From Vreelandella nigrificans (GTDB lineage Bacteria; Pseudomonadota; Gammaproteobacteria; Pseudomonadales; Halomonadaceae), in contig NZ_NWUX01000005.1 in assembly GCF_002374315.1 (NCBI RefSeq), forward strand, positions 1 to 64,000: DNA of 64,000 bases, given 5' to 3'. The notes beneath the pieces were generated by a model. That model did no database searches. It saw nothing but the letters and a program-made list of their open reading frames with translations, and was not told the origin of the DNA. This document shows positions 41,267-49,943 of this stretch, one piece after another (within the stretch, counting starts at the first letter, position 1; each line of letters begins with the position of its first letter). Both the position numbers and the translations under genes were made by a program.

Positions 41267-42549
41267 TGAGTTGGTTACTTTTAAGCGGAAGTTTGGTTTT
41301 ATTTCTTACCAGCGGTGCGATTTTAGGCGCTGCGTTAGGTCTTACAGGCCTATTCCTACTCTATTTTCAAGCAAACGGCGCCACACCCTTAGCGATTAAT
41401 GCTACCTGGAATATGCTGACGGACTTTACACTAAGTGCGGTTCCACTATTCATATTTTTAGGTGAAATACTTCTTGCAAGCGGTGTATCCAGACGCGTCT
41501 ACAACGGCTTAACCCCTATGTTCGCGCGTGTTCCCGGACAGTTACTCCATACCAACATCGCAGTCTGCACGCTGTTTGGTGCGGTGAGCGGTTCCAGCAC
41601 ATCCACAGCCGCTGCCATAGGTGCGGTTGGCTACCCAGAGCTTAAAAATAGAGGATATAACCCAAACGTTGTGGTCGGCACACTGGCTGCCGGCGGTACA
41701 CTTGGGCTCCTCATTCCTCCTAGCTTGGCCCTTATCATTTACGGCGCCACTCAAAATGTATCCATCGGGAAACTCTTTATCGCGGGTATGCTCCCTGGCT
41801 TATTGATCGCTCTAGCCTTTTCTACCTGGATCATTATTCGCTCTAAAATTGGAGAGCCTGTCACACCGACGTTCAAGGAAAAAGTTTCACTCTCGCATAT
41901 TGTGCACGGATTAAAAGAGATCTGGCCCTTACCTGTGCTCATTTTTTTCGTGCTCGGAACTATTTACATGGGTATTGCAACCCCCACAGAGTCCGCTGCT
42001 CTTGGCGTTGTGGCCAGCATTATTCTAGGACTAACGTGGGGCGATTTAAACTTAAAGCGCCTTTGGCAGGCATTTAAACATGCGTCTATCATGTTTACCG
42101 CTATTGGTATGATTCTAATTGGCACGGTTATCCTTTCTCAAGCGGTCAGCCTGTTAGGTATTCCCCGTGCAGCGGTAGAAACCATTGGCAACTTTGGTCT
42201 AGGCCCTTATGGCATCTTATTGATGATCGTTATCGTTTATATAGTTCTGGGATGCTTTTTTGATGGTATTTCACTGCTGTTAATGACACTGCCTATTACT
42301 TTTCCGATGATAACAAGCTTAGGATTTGATCCCATTTGGTTTGGTATCATTGTTACTCTACTTATTGAGATTGGCATGATAACGCCTCCTGTAGGGCTTA
42401 ACCTGTTTGTCTTATCATCCATCTCTAAAAATGAAGTGGACTTAACCGCTGCCGCAAAAGCCTCACTCCCTTATTGGCTTATTTTATTAGGGGCAGTGGG
42501 ACTGTTCACACTCTTCCCCAGTATCATCCTGTGGTTCACTCATTACTGA
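41266..42549 (+). CDS. dctM: TRAP transporter large permease, DctM (system 6)
   Basis: A 427-residue polytopic subunit: LSAVPLFIFLGEILLASGVS, LFGAVSGSSTSTAAAIGAVG, GTLGLLIPPSLALIIYGAT and EIGMITPPVGLNLFV. More AT-rich than system 5. The operon ends with the strong hairpin at 42578-42611. With the GlxA-type regulator on the other side of the promoter region this forms a self-contained uptake module without enzymes. Confidence 0.93.
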   Translation: MSWLLLSGSLVLFLTSGAILGAALGLTGLFLLYFQANGATPLAINATWNMLTDFTLSAVPLFIFLGEILLASGVSRRVYNGLTPMFARVPGQLLHTNIAVCTLFGAVSGSSTSTAAAIGAVGYPELKNRGYNPNVVVGTLAAGGTLGLLIPPSLALIIYGATQNVSIGKLFIAGMLPGLLIALAFSTWIIIRSKIGEPVTPTFKEKVSLSHIVHGLKEIWPLPVLIFFVLGTIYMGIATPTESAALGVVASIILGLTWGDLNLKRLWQAFKHASIMFTAIGMILIGTVILSQAVSLLGIPRAAVETIGNFGLGPYGILLMIVIVYIVLGCFFDGISLLLMTLPITFPMITSLGFDPIWFGIIVTLLIEIGMITPPVGLNLFVLSSISKNEVDLTAAAKASLPYWLILLGAVGLFTLFPSIILWFTHY

Positions 42550-42577
42550 AAAGCATGAGGGCCCTCTCACCTTGAAG

Positions 42578-42611
42578 AACGCCCCACTCTTTAGTTAAAG
42601 AGTGGGGCGTT
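42578..42611 (+). terminator. Terminator hairpin after TRAP-6 operon
   Basis: AACGCCCCACTCTTTA at 42578-42593 pairs perfectly with TAAAGAGTGGGGCGTT at 42596-42611. The T tract after it is short (GTTTACGTT), but the stem is long. It also stands 41 bp from the end of the minus-strand regulator gene and may serve both. Confidence 0.75.
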
Positions 42612-42651
42612 TACGTTATTGGCTGGTTTATTACGTGAATGAATGTAGCCC

Positions 42652-43707
42652 CTATAAAAAGCTGCCGATCTCGATCACGCTGCCACACTGGCTGGGGCTA
42701 TAGCCCGGCAGCCCCTGCACCGCCTTTTGAAAGGCAACACTGCGCAATACCTGCAAAAAGTCGTCAAATTTAGGCTCTTTCAGAGCGCGTTTGTTGCAGG
42801 CCAGCAAATAGTCTTCCGTGGCCAGCGGCACAAAACCAAGCCCAAACCGCTGCGCGGCGGCTTCGACACCAAAGCCTGCATCCGCCATTCCCGCCGCCAC
42901 ATAAGCCGCTACCGCCGAGTGGGTGTACTCCTCAATCTCGTAACCGTTCACGTTGGATGACACAATACCCGCCTCATCCAGAAGGCTATCCAGCAGTTCC
43001 CGGGTGCCCGACGACGCCTGACGGTTGATAAACGTGATCTGTCTTTCGGCCAGTGCGGCAACACCATCAATGCCCAACGGGTTACCCGGCGCCACCATTA
43101 ACCCCTGTTGGCGGGCGATAAACCCCACCAGCCGCTGATAGCGTGGCTTGAGCAGGCGGCGGTATTTGCGCCGCGCCTTTTCACCTACTGTCCCCCGGGG
43201 CAGATGGCAACCCGCCAGATCGCAGCCATTGCGGTTAAGGGCCGCCAGCGCCTCCAGCGGGCTGCAGTACTGCAGATCAAGCTGCAGCTCGCCCAAATGC
43301 TGCGGCAGCAGCTCTATCGCAAAACCGTGGCTGGCGTGGAGGCGCAGTACCGGGTGCACGCCTTCCTGGTGCTGCTGAATGGCAAGATTCAGCTCTGAGC
43401 TCAGGCTATCAAGCTGCGGGCTTAGCCGGGCGGTGGCGCGCTGCTCAGCCCACAGCAGCTTCTCACCCAGCGTCGATAACCGCGCCCCGCGCCCTCGCGC
43501 CATTTCTACCAAAGTGACACCAAAAAACTCCCCGCCCTGGTGCAGTAAATTCCACGCGTGACGATAGGAAATACCCGCCTCTTCGGCGGCATGGGTCAAC
43601 TTGCCGTGGCGATGAACCGCGCCCAGCAGGCTCAGAAGGTGGGTATCGAGCCGATGCCCCTCTTCATCGCTAAAGCACCAGGTGGGCGTTACCTTGATCC
43701 GTTTCAT
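42652..43707 (-). CDS. ModE-type HTH fused to a periplasmic-binding-like domain; regulator of formate dehydrogenase
   Basis: A 351-residue regulator. The N-terminal LysR/ModE-like wHTH (about 20-95: LLGAVHRHGKLTHAAEEAGISYRHAWNLL) is followed by a type-2 substrate-binding domain of the PBP/MoeA-linked type (about 115-330; YCSPLEALAALNRNGCDLAGCHLP, TFINRQASSGTRELLDSLL, EEYTHSAVAAYVAAGMADAGFG). Such fusions often sense molybdate, tungstate or formate-linked ligands. ATG 43707 is used; GTG 43713 is an alternative. Divergent from fdsG with the shared 123-bp region carrying the CATATTTAAA repeats. Confidence 0.86.
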   Translation of the reverse strand: MKRIKVTPTWCFSDEEGHRLDTHLLSLLGAVHRHGKLTHAAEEAGISYRHAWNLLHQGGEFFGVTLVEMARGRGARLSTLGEKLLWAEQRATARLSPQLDSLSSELNLAIQQHQEGVHPVLRLHASHGFAIELLPQHLGELQLDLQYCSPLEALAALNRNGCDLAGCHLPRGTVGEKARRKYRRLLKPRYQRLVGFIARQQGLMVAPGNPLGIDGVAALAERQITFINRQASSGTRELLDSLLDEAGIVSSNVNGYEIEEYTHSAVAAYVAAGMADAGFGVEAAAQRFGLGFVPLATEDYLLACNKRALKEPKFDDFLQVLRSVAFQKAVQGLPGYSPSQCGSVIEIGSFL

Positions 43708-43776
43708 AGGCACACTATTTCATATTTTTAAGTCGATAACTTGATGCTAGCGTTGTCTTAACCGTGATGCACGTCT

Positions 43777-43808
43777 TTTTAAATATGAAAAGCAGTGCAT
43801 ATTTAAAA
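43777..43808. promoter_or_regulatory. 11-bp perfect inverted repeat, operator of the formate dehydrogenase operon
   Basis: TTTTAAATATG at 43777-43787 and CATATTTAAAA at 43798-43808 around a 10-bp spacer. A related half-site CATATTTTTAA is at 43721-43731, next to the regulator start. Position 29-60 bp before the fdsG start codon suggests repression or close activation by the divergent ModE-like protein, with autoregulation through the half-site. Confidence 0.7.
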
Positions 43809-43836
43809 CACAATAAGCAGTCGTGAGGAGGGCATC

Positions 43837-44331
43837 ATGAACCATTCCCAGAAGTGGGCGCCGCAGGCAATTCAGGCCGAGGTCGACGCTCTGAAACACA
43901 AGCCCGGCGCCCTACTGCCGATCCTCCACGCCCTTCAGGATCGTCTCGGCTTCATCCCAGAGGCAGCGGTGCCGATCATCGCCGATGCCCTCCACCAGAG
44001 CCGTGCCGAGGTGCACGGTGTCATCAGCTTCTACCACCACTTTCGCACCACGCCGCCGGGGCGCCACGTCGTACAGATCTGCCGCGCTGAGGCGTGTCAG
44101 TCGGTAGGGGCGCGCCAGCTCGAAGCCCACGCCAAGGCGCGTTTGGGGGTCGACTACCATCAGACCACGCCAGATCGCGAAATCACCCTCGAAGCCGTTT
44201 ACTGCCTGGGCAACTGCGCCTGCGGCCCATCGATCCGCGTGGACGACAGCATACGCGGCCGCGTTACCCCAGAAGCCTTCGATGCGCTAGTGGATGAATT
44301 GCAAACACGGCCGTTGGAGGTGATGGGATGA
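43837..44331 (+). CDS. fdsG: NAD-dependent formate dehydrogenase, gamma subunit (NuoE-like)
   Basis: A 164-residue thioredoxin-like [2Fe-2S] protein homologous to NuoE of complex I. Cluster ligands are in CRAEACQSVG and CLGNCACGPS (four Cys). N-terminal helical bundle: LLPILHALQDRLGFIPEAAV, AEVHGVISFYHHF. It passes electrons in the soluble FdsGBA complex between the FMN of FdsB and the chain of FdsA. GGAGG lies eight bases before ATG. ATGA overlap with fdsB. The operon is markedly more GC-rich than the TRAP genes to the left. Confidence 0.95.
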   Translation: MNHSQKWAPQAIQAEVDALKHKPGALLPILHALQDRLGFIPEAAVPIIADALHQSRAEVHGVISFYHHFRTTPPGRHVVQICRAEACQSVGARQLEAHAKARLGVDYHQTTPDREITLEAVYCLGNCACGPSIRVDDSIRGRVTPEAFDALVDELQTRPLEVMG

Positions 44332-45884
44332 GCATCCGCGTTTATGTACCCCGGGATACCACCGCGCTTTCACTGGGCGCCGATACGGTCGCCCGCCGAC
44401 TGGAGAGGGAGGCAGCCGCACGCGGATACCCCATTACGCTGGTGCGCAATGGCTCTCGTGGGCTGAGCTGGCTTGAGCCGCTGGTGGAAGTCGACACCCC
44501 CATCGGCCGGTTCGCTTACGGCCCGGTAGCCCCCAGCGATGTCACCGCGCTGCTCGATAGCGGCCTGCTGGAAGGCAGCGTCAGCCACCCACTGGCGCTG
44601 GGCCCCACGGAAGACATTGACTACCTCGCCCGCCAGCAGCGGCTGACCTTCGCGCGTATCGGTATTACTGACCCGCTGTCGATTGACGACTATCGCGCCC
44701 ATAACGGTTTTTGCGGCTTGGAGTCTGCTCTGCAACGCGAGCCCCAGGATATCGTCGAGGAAGTCAAAGCTTCCGGCCTGCGCGGGCGCGGCGGGGCCGC
44801 TTTCCCGACCGGCATCAAGTGGCAGACCGTGCTCGACACACCCGCCGACCAGAAATATATCGTCTGCAATGCCGACGAGGGCGATTCCGGCACCTTCGCC
44901 GACCGGCTGGCCATGGAGTGCGACCCGTACATGCTGATTGAGGGGATGGCCATCGCCGGGCTTGCCGTTGAGGCAACCCAGGGCTACATCTACCTGCGCT
45001 CCGAATACCCACTGGCGAAACAGGTGCTCGACGAAGCCATTGCCCGCACCGAGCAGGCCGGTTACCTGGGCGACAATCTTTGTGGCAGTGGCCGTACCTT
45101 CCACCTGGAAGTGCGCCTCGGTGCCGGTGCCTATATCTGCGGTGAAGAAACCTCGCTACTTGAAAGCCTCGAAGGCAAGCGGGGCCTGGTGCGTTTCAAG
45201 CCGCCGCTGCCCGCCATCGAAGGGCTGTTTGGCCGTCCAACGGTGGTCAATAACGTGCTCTCGTTGGCCGCCGTGCCGTTCATTCTGGCCGAAGGTGCCG
45301 AGGCCTACGCCAATCACGGCATGGGCCGCTCCCGGGGCACGTTGGCTCTCCAGCTGGCGGGCAACGTCAAGCGTGGCGGCCTGGTGGAGCTGGCCTTTGG
45401 CACCACCCTGCGCACGCTGATGGAGGAGTTTGGCGGCGGTACGCGCACCGGCAAGCCCTTGCGCGCCGTTCAGGTGGGCGGGCCGCTGTGCGCCTACCTG
45501 CCCGAAAGCCAGTGGGATATGCCGCTGGATTACGAAACCTTCGCCGAGGTGGGCGCAGGCGTCGGCCATGGAGGCGTGGTGATGTTCGACGACAGCGTCG
45601 ACATGGCCGAACAGGCGCGCTTTTCGATGGAGTTCTGCAAGGTGGAGTCCTGCGGCAAGTGTACGCCCTGCCGAATCGGCTCGACCCGAGGTGTGGAGGT
45701 GATCGACCGTATCCGCGCCAACGACAACCGCGAAGCCAACCTCACTCTACTCCACGATCTCTGCGAAACGATGGTGGATGGCTCACTCTGCGCCATGGGC
45801 GGCATGACCCCCTTCCCGGTGCAGAGCGCGCTCAAACACTTCCCCGACGACTTCCAGCGGGCGGCGAACGGAGACAGATCATGA
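44328..45884 (+). CDS. fdsB: NAD-dependent formate dehydrogenase, beta subunit (NuoF-like)
   Basis: A 518-residue diaphorase subunit. An N-terminal thioredoxin-like extension (about 1-110, without obvious cluster Cys) precedes the NuoF-like part: SGLRGRGGAAFPTGIKW (FMN/NADH), CNADEGDSGTFADR, GAYICGEETSLLES, an SLBB domain, and ESCGKCTPCRIG with a later Cys (DGSLCAMG) binding [4Fe-4S]. It reduces NAD with electrons from formate. ATGA overlaps both neighbours (with fdsG and with fdsA). Confidence 0.96.
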   Translation: MSIRVYVPRDTTALSLGADTVARRLEREAAARGYPITLVRNGSRGLSWLEPLVEVDTPIGRFAYGPVAPSDVTALLDSGLLEGSVSHPLALGPTEDIDYLARQQRLTFARIGITDPLSIDDYRAHNGFCGLESALQREPQDIVEEVKASGLRGRGGAAFPTGIKWQTVLDTPADQKYIVCNADEGDSGTFADRLAMECDPYMLIEGMAIAGLAVEATQGYIYLRSEYPLAKQVLDEAIARTEQAGYLGDNLCGSGRTFHLEVRLGAGAYICGEETSLLESLEGKRGLVRFKPPLPAIEGLFGRPTVVNNVLSLAAVPFILAEGAEAYANHGMGRSRGTLALQLAGNVKRGGLVELAFGTTLRTLMEEFGGGTRTGKPLRAVQVGGPLCAYLPESQWDMPLDYETFAEVGAGVGHGGVVMFDDSVDMAEQARFSMEFCKVESCGKCTPCRIGSTRGVEVIDRIRANDNREANLTLLHDLCETMVDGSLCAMGGMTPFPVQSALKHFPDDFQRAANGDRS

Positions 45885-48766
45885 TTGAACATTACGATCC
45901 ACGGCGTCAGGCCAACCGCGTCGATTTTTCCAAGGACTATGGCACGCCCTCCCCCTCACCGGGCGCCGCCACCGTCAACCTGGAGATCGACGGCGTTCCC
46001 GTCAGCGTACCGGAGGGCACCTCGGTACTGCGCGCGGCGGCGCTGGCGGATATCAACATTCCCAAACTGTGCGCCACCGACAGCCTGGAAGCCTTTGGCT
46101 CCTGTCGGCTGTGCGCCGTGCAGGTAGAGGGACGCCGGGGCTTTCCCGCCTCCTGCACCACGCCGGTGGTGGAAGGCATGAAGGTCATCACCCAGAATGA
46201 GCGGCTGGCCAAGCTACGCCGCAACGTGATGGAGCTGTACATCTCCGACCACCCGCTGGACTGCCTGACCTGCCCCGCCAACGGCGACTGCGAGCTACAG
46301 GACATGGCCGGTAGCGTGGGGTTGCGCGAGGTGCGCTACGGGTTCGAGGGCGAGAACCACCTCAAGGCGACCAAGGACGAATCCAACCCCTACTTCACCT
46401 TCGATGCCAGCAAGTGCATCCTCTGCTCGCGCTGCGTGCGCGCCTGCGACGAAGTGCAGGGCACCTTCGCCCTGACCATCGACGGCCGCGGGTTCGACTC
46501 CACCGTATCGGCGGGCCAGAACGACGCCTTCATGGACTCGGACTGCGTCTCCTGCGGCGCCTGCGTGCAGGCCTGCCCCACCGCCACGCTGATGGAAAAA
46601 AGCGTGATCGACCACGGCGTGCCGGATCGCAGCGTGGTGACCACCTGCGCCTACTGCGGCGTGGGCTGCTCGTTTGAAGCCCAGATGAAGGGCGACAAAC
46701 TGGTGCGCATGGTGCCCTACAAGGGCGGCGACGCCAATCACGGCCACTCCTGCGTGAAGGGGCGCTTTGCCTTCGGCTACGCCACCCACCCGGACCGCCT
46801 GACCACGCCGATGATTCGCGACAGCATCGACCAGCCCTGGCGGGAAGTCAGCTGGGAAGAAGCCATCGCCTTTGCCGCCCGCCGCCTGAAAGCGATTCAG
46901 GCCGAACACGGCCGCGAGAGCATTGGCGGGATTACCTCATCGCGCTGCACCAACGAAGAGACCTATCTGGTGCAGAAGCTGATCCGTGCGGCGTTTGGCA
47001 ACAACAACACCGACACCTGCGCGCGGGTCTGCCACTCGCCTACCGGCTACGGGCTGAAGACCACGCTGGGCGAGTCGGCGGGTACCCAGACGTTTGATTC
47101 GGTGATGAAGGCTGACGCGATCATCGTGATCGGTGCCAACCCCACCGACGCCCACCCGGTGTTCGGCTCGATGATGCGCAAGCGCCTGCGTCAGGGGGCG
47201 AAGCTGATCGTCGCCGACCCGCGCCGCATCGACCTGTTGAAAACACCCCACCTGAACGAGGCCCAGCACCTGCCGCTGCGCCCGGGCACCAACGTGGCGC
47301 TGGTCAACGCCCTGGGCCACGTGGTGGTGACGGAAGGTCTGGAAGACAAAGCGTTCGTCGCCAAGCGCTGCGACACCGATGCCTACAACCGCTGGCGTGA
47401 GTTCATTGCTGAACCGCGCCACTCCCCGGAGGCCAGCGAAGCCATTACCGGCGTTGCCGCCGAGGCCGTGCGTCAGGCAGCACGCACTTATGCCACGGCA
47501 GGCAACGGTGCCATCTACTACGGCCTGGGCGTCACCGAGCACAGCCAGGGCTCCACCATGGTGATGGGCATTGCCAACCTGGCCCTGGCCACCGGCAACA
47601 TTGGCCGCGAGGGCGTGGGCGTGAACCCGCTACGCGGCCAGAACAACGTCCAGGGTTCCTGTGACATGGGCTCCTTCCCCCACGAGCTGCCGGGCTACCA
47701 GCATGTGGCCGACCCCGTCGCCCGGGGCCGCTTCGAGGCCGTGTGGGGCGTGACACTCGACGACGAGCCGGGCCTGCGCATTCCCAACATGTTCGACGCT
47801 GCCATCGAAGGAACCTTTAAAGCACTTTATGTGCAGGGTGAAGATATCGCCCAGTCCGACCCCAACACCCAGCACGTCGAGGCGGCGCTCACGTCGCTGG
47901 AGTGCCTGATCGTGCAGGATATTTTCCTCAACGAAACGGCCAAGTTCGCCCACGTGCTGCTGCCCGGTTCAAGCTTTTTGGAGAAGAATGGCACCTTCAC
48001 CAACGCCGAACGGCGCATCAACCGGGTACGCAAGGTAACGCCCCCGGTGGCTGGCAAGGAGGACTGGGAAATCACCCAGGATCTGGCCAACGCGCTGGGC
48101 TACCCGATGCACTATACCCATCCCACCGAGATCATGGACGAGATCGCCCAGTTGACGCCAAGCTTCGCGGGCGTCAGCTACGCCAAACTGGAGGAGCGCG
48201 GCAGCCTGCAGTGGCCCTGCAACGCCGAGTACCCGCTGGGCATGCCGACCATGCACGAGGTTGAGTTCCCTATCGGGCTGGGGCGCTTTGCGATTACCGA
48301 GTACGTGGCCACCGAAGAGCGCGCCAACCGCCGCTTCCCGCTGCTGCTCACCACCGGGCGGATTCTTAGCCAGTACAACGTGGGCGCCCAGACCCGGCGA
48401 ACCGACAACCAGCGCTGGCACGACGAGGACGTGCTGGAACTGCACCCATCCGATGCGGAACTGCGCGGCGTGCGTGACGGCGACTGGCTGGGCATCACCA
48501 GTCGTTCGGGCCAGACAGTCCTGCGCGCACGGCTCAGTGAGCGCATGCAGCCCGGGGTGGTCTACACCACCTTCCACCACCCTGGCAGCGGCGCCAACGT
48601 CATCACCACGGACAACTCGGACTGGGCCACCAACTGCCCGGAGTACAAGGTCACGGCGGTGCAGGCGGAGAAAGTCAGCCAGCCCTCCGCCTGGCAGCAA
48701 CGCTTTAACACGTTCGATCTGATCCAGCGTGACCACCTGGCCAACGCGCATCAGGAGGCGCCATGA
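45881..48766 (+). CDS. fdsA: NAD-dependent formate dehydrogenase, catalytic alpha subunit (Mo, Cys type)
   Basis: A 961-residue molybdenum enzyme oxidising formate to CO2. In order: N-terminal [2Fe-2S] domain (CATDSLEAFGSCRLCAVQ), His-Cys cluster (HPLDCLTCPANGDCELQ), two ferredoxin clusters (CILCSRCVRACDEVQG, CVSCGACVQACP), the MGD-domain cluster (CAYCGVGCSFE) and the active site DTCARVCHSPT, in which Cys384 (TGC codon) is the Mo ligand, so no selenocysteine is used. The C-terminal MGD-binding domain runs from about 830. The start at 45881 overlaps the fdsB stop; a longer upstream reading lies in fdsB out of frame. Close in plan to Cupriavidus and Rhodobacter FdsA. Confidence 0.97.
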   Translation: MIEHYDPRRQANRVDFSKDYGTPSPSPGAATVNLEIDGVPVSVPEGTSVLRAAALADINIPKLCATDSLEAFGSCRLCAVQVEGRRGFPASCTTPVVEGMKVITQNERLAKLRRNVMELYISDHPLDCLTCPANGDCELQDMAGSVGLREVRYGFEGENHLKATKDESNPYFTFDASKCILCSRCVRACDEVQGTFALTIDGRGFDSTVSAGQNDAFMDSDCVSCGACVQACPTATLMEKSVIDHGVPDRSVVTTCAYCGVGCSFEAQMKGDKLVRMVPYKGGDANHGHSCVKGRFAFGYATHPDRLTTPMIRDSIDQPWREVSWEEAIAFAARRLKAIQAEHGRESIGGITSSRCTNEETYLVQKLIRAAFGNNNTDTCARVCHSPTGYGLKTTLGESAGTQTFDSVMKADAIIVIGANPTDAHPVFGSMMRKRLRQGAKLIVADPRRIDLLKTPHLNEAQHLPLRPGTNVALVNALGHVVVTEGLEDKAFVAKRCDTDAYNRWREFIAEPRHSPEASEAITGVAAEAVRQAARTYATAGNGAIYYGLGVTEHSQGSTMVMGIANLALATGNIGREGVGVNPLRGQNNVQGSCDMGSFPHELPGYQHVADPVARGRFEAVWGVTLDDEPGLRIPNMFDAAIEGTFKALYVQGEDIAQSDPNTQHVEAALTSLECLIVQDIFLNETAKFAHVLLPGSSFLEKNGTFTNAERRINRVRKVTPPVAGKEDWEITQDLANALGYPMHYTHPTEIMDEIAQLTPSFAGVSYAKLEERGSLQWPCNAEYPLGMPTMHEVEFPIGLGRFAITEYVATEERANRRFPLLLTTGRILSQYNVGAQTRRTDNQRWHDEDVLELHPSDAELRGVRDGDWLGITSRSGQTVLRARLSERMQPGVVYTTFHHPGSGANVITTDNSDWATNCPEYKVTAVQAEKVSQPSAWQQRFNTFDLIQRDHLANAHQEAP

Positions 48767-49590
48767 GCACCCACAACACCCTTGATGTAGTAGCGCGCCA
48801 GCCGGTGGAGGTGCGCCGGGGCGCCAACGGCTGGTACACCGATACCCAGCAGGATCGACTGGCCCTGGAAAGGCCAGTGGCACTGGTCTACAACGGCATC
48901 TCCCACGCCGTGATGATGGCCAGCCCCGCCGACCTCGAGGAGTTTGCCCTGGGCTTCAGCCTTTCCGAAGGCATTCTGGCCAATATCGATGAGTGCTACG
49001 ACCTCGATATCCACGCAGCGCCCCAAGGCCTCACCGTTCAGCTCACCATTGCCAGTCAGCGGATGGCCGAACTCAAACAGCGGCGGAGAAGCCTGACAGG
49101 ACGCACCGGCTGCGGCCTGTGCGGCACCGAAGCGCTGGAGCAGGCCATTCGTCCGATTCCCTCTGTCGTGGCACCGTCGCTTAGCGATGCCGCCATTCAG
49201 CGCTCCCTGCAGGAACTGACCACCCACCAGCCGCTGCAGGCAGCCACTGGCGCAAGCCACGGTGCTGCCTGGTGCGATGCTCAAGGGCGCATCCAACGGC
49301 TGCGCGAAGATGTGGGTCGCCATAACGCCCTGGACAAACTGATTGGTGCCCTTGCCCGCGAGGCCCTGCCCCTCGGTGAGGGGTTCGCGCTGGTCACCAG
49401 CCGCGCCAGCTACGAGATGGTGCATAAATGTGCCAGTGCCGGTATTGGCGCCCTGGTGGCGGTCTCGGCGGCCACGGCCCTGGCAGTGGAACAGGCCCAG
49501 GCGTCAGGGCTGCTGCTCGCTGGCTTTGCTCGGCCCGGTCGCCATTTGATCTACCACCGACCCGCCACGGCGGCAATGGCCACGGCTTAG
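48763..49590 (+). CDS. fdhD: Formate dehydrogenase accessory sulfurtransferase FdhD
   Basis: A 275-residue FdhD/FdsC-type protein that binds MGD and transfers sulfur to the Mo centre, needed for activity. The conserved GCGLCG motif holds both cysteines, and RAREDVG-type RLREDVGRHNALDKLIG and TSRASYEMVHKC are present. ATGA overlap with fdsA. Position in the operon as fdsC is in other species. Confidence 0.95.
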   Translation: MSTHNTLDVVARQPVEVRRGANGWYTDTQQDRLALERPVALVYNGISHAVMMASPADLEEFALGFSLSEGILANIDECYDLDIHAAPQGLTVQLTIASQRMAELKQRRRSLTGRTGCGLCGTEALEQAIRPIPSVVAPSLSDAAIQRSLQELTTHQPLQAATGASHGAAWCDAQGRIQRLREDVGRHNALDKLIGALAREALPLGEGFALVTSRASYEMVHKCASAGIGALVAVSAATALAVEQAQASGLLLAGFARPGRHLIYHRPATAAMATA

Positions 49591-49600
49591 GAGATACACC

Positions 49601-49846
49601 ATGTCATCGCACCACGATACTCACCTGATTCACATGACCAACCAGATCGCCGCTAACCTGGGCGGCGGTCGCGATGAAGAAACAGCGGCAGCGGCTACCT
49701 GCCGTCACCTGGAAACCTTCTGGGCACGCTCCATGAAGCACCGCCTGGTCGCCACACTGGAACACGAGGATACCGCGCTTTCACCACTGGCAAAGCGCGC
49801 CGTCACCTTGCTGGCGGAAAGAGTTGCCCAGCGCCATAGAGGATAA
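49601..49846 (+). CDS. fdsD: Formate dehydrogenase delta subunit
   Basis: An 81-residue protein with the FdsD pattern: LIHMTNQIAANLG, then HLETFWARSMKHRL. It is not a cofactor carrier; in related operons it is required for full activity or maturation. GGAGA precedes ATG. Last gene of fdsGBA-fdhD-fdsD before the terminator. Confidence 0.92.
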   Translation: MSSHHDTHLIHMTNQIAANLGGGRDEETAAAATCRHLETFWARSMKHRLVATLEHEDTALSPLAKRAVTLLAERVAQRHRG

Positions 49847-49865
49847 TCATCACTGACGTTAACGC

Positions 49866-49898
49866 AACGGGGCTTGCCATCTGGCAAGCCCCGTTTTA
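49866..49898 (+). terminator. Rho-independent terminator of fds operon
   Basis: AACGGGGCTTGCCA at 49866-49879 pairs with TGGCAAGCCCCGTT at 49882-49895, followed by TTT. It lies 20 bp after the fdsD stop and 46 bp from the end of the convergent chemoreceptor gene, so it may act in both directions. Confidence 0.9.
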
Positions 49899-49943
49899 TA
49901 CCCATCTCATCAGTGCTGATATCAGCCGCACTGCTTGTCAGCG

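Noticed and set aside
45488..45880. Extended fdsA reading of 1092 residues
   Set aside because: The extra part is Arg/Pro-rich shadow coding inside fdsB; ATG 45881 gives the usual FdsA N-terminus.
47030..47032. Selenocysteine in formate dehydrogenase
   Set aside because: The active-site codon is TGC (Cys), not TGA, and no SECIS-like need arises.
47969..48883. Long minus-strand frame of 304 codons in the fds operon
   Set aside because: GC-rich antisense frame opposite fdsA and fdhD, without motifs or a ribosome site.
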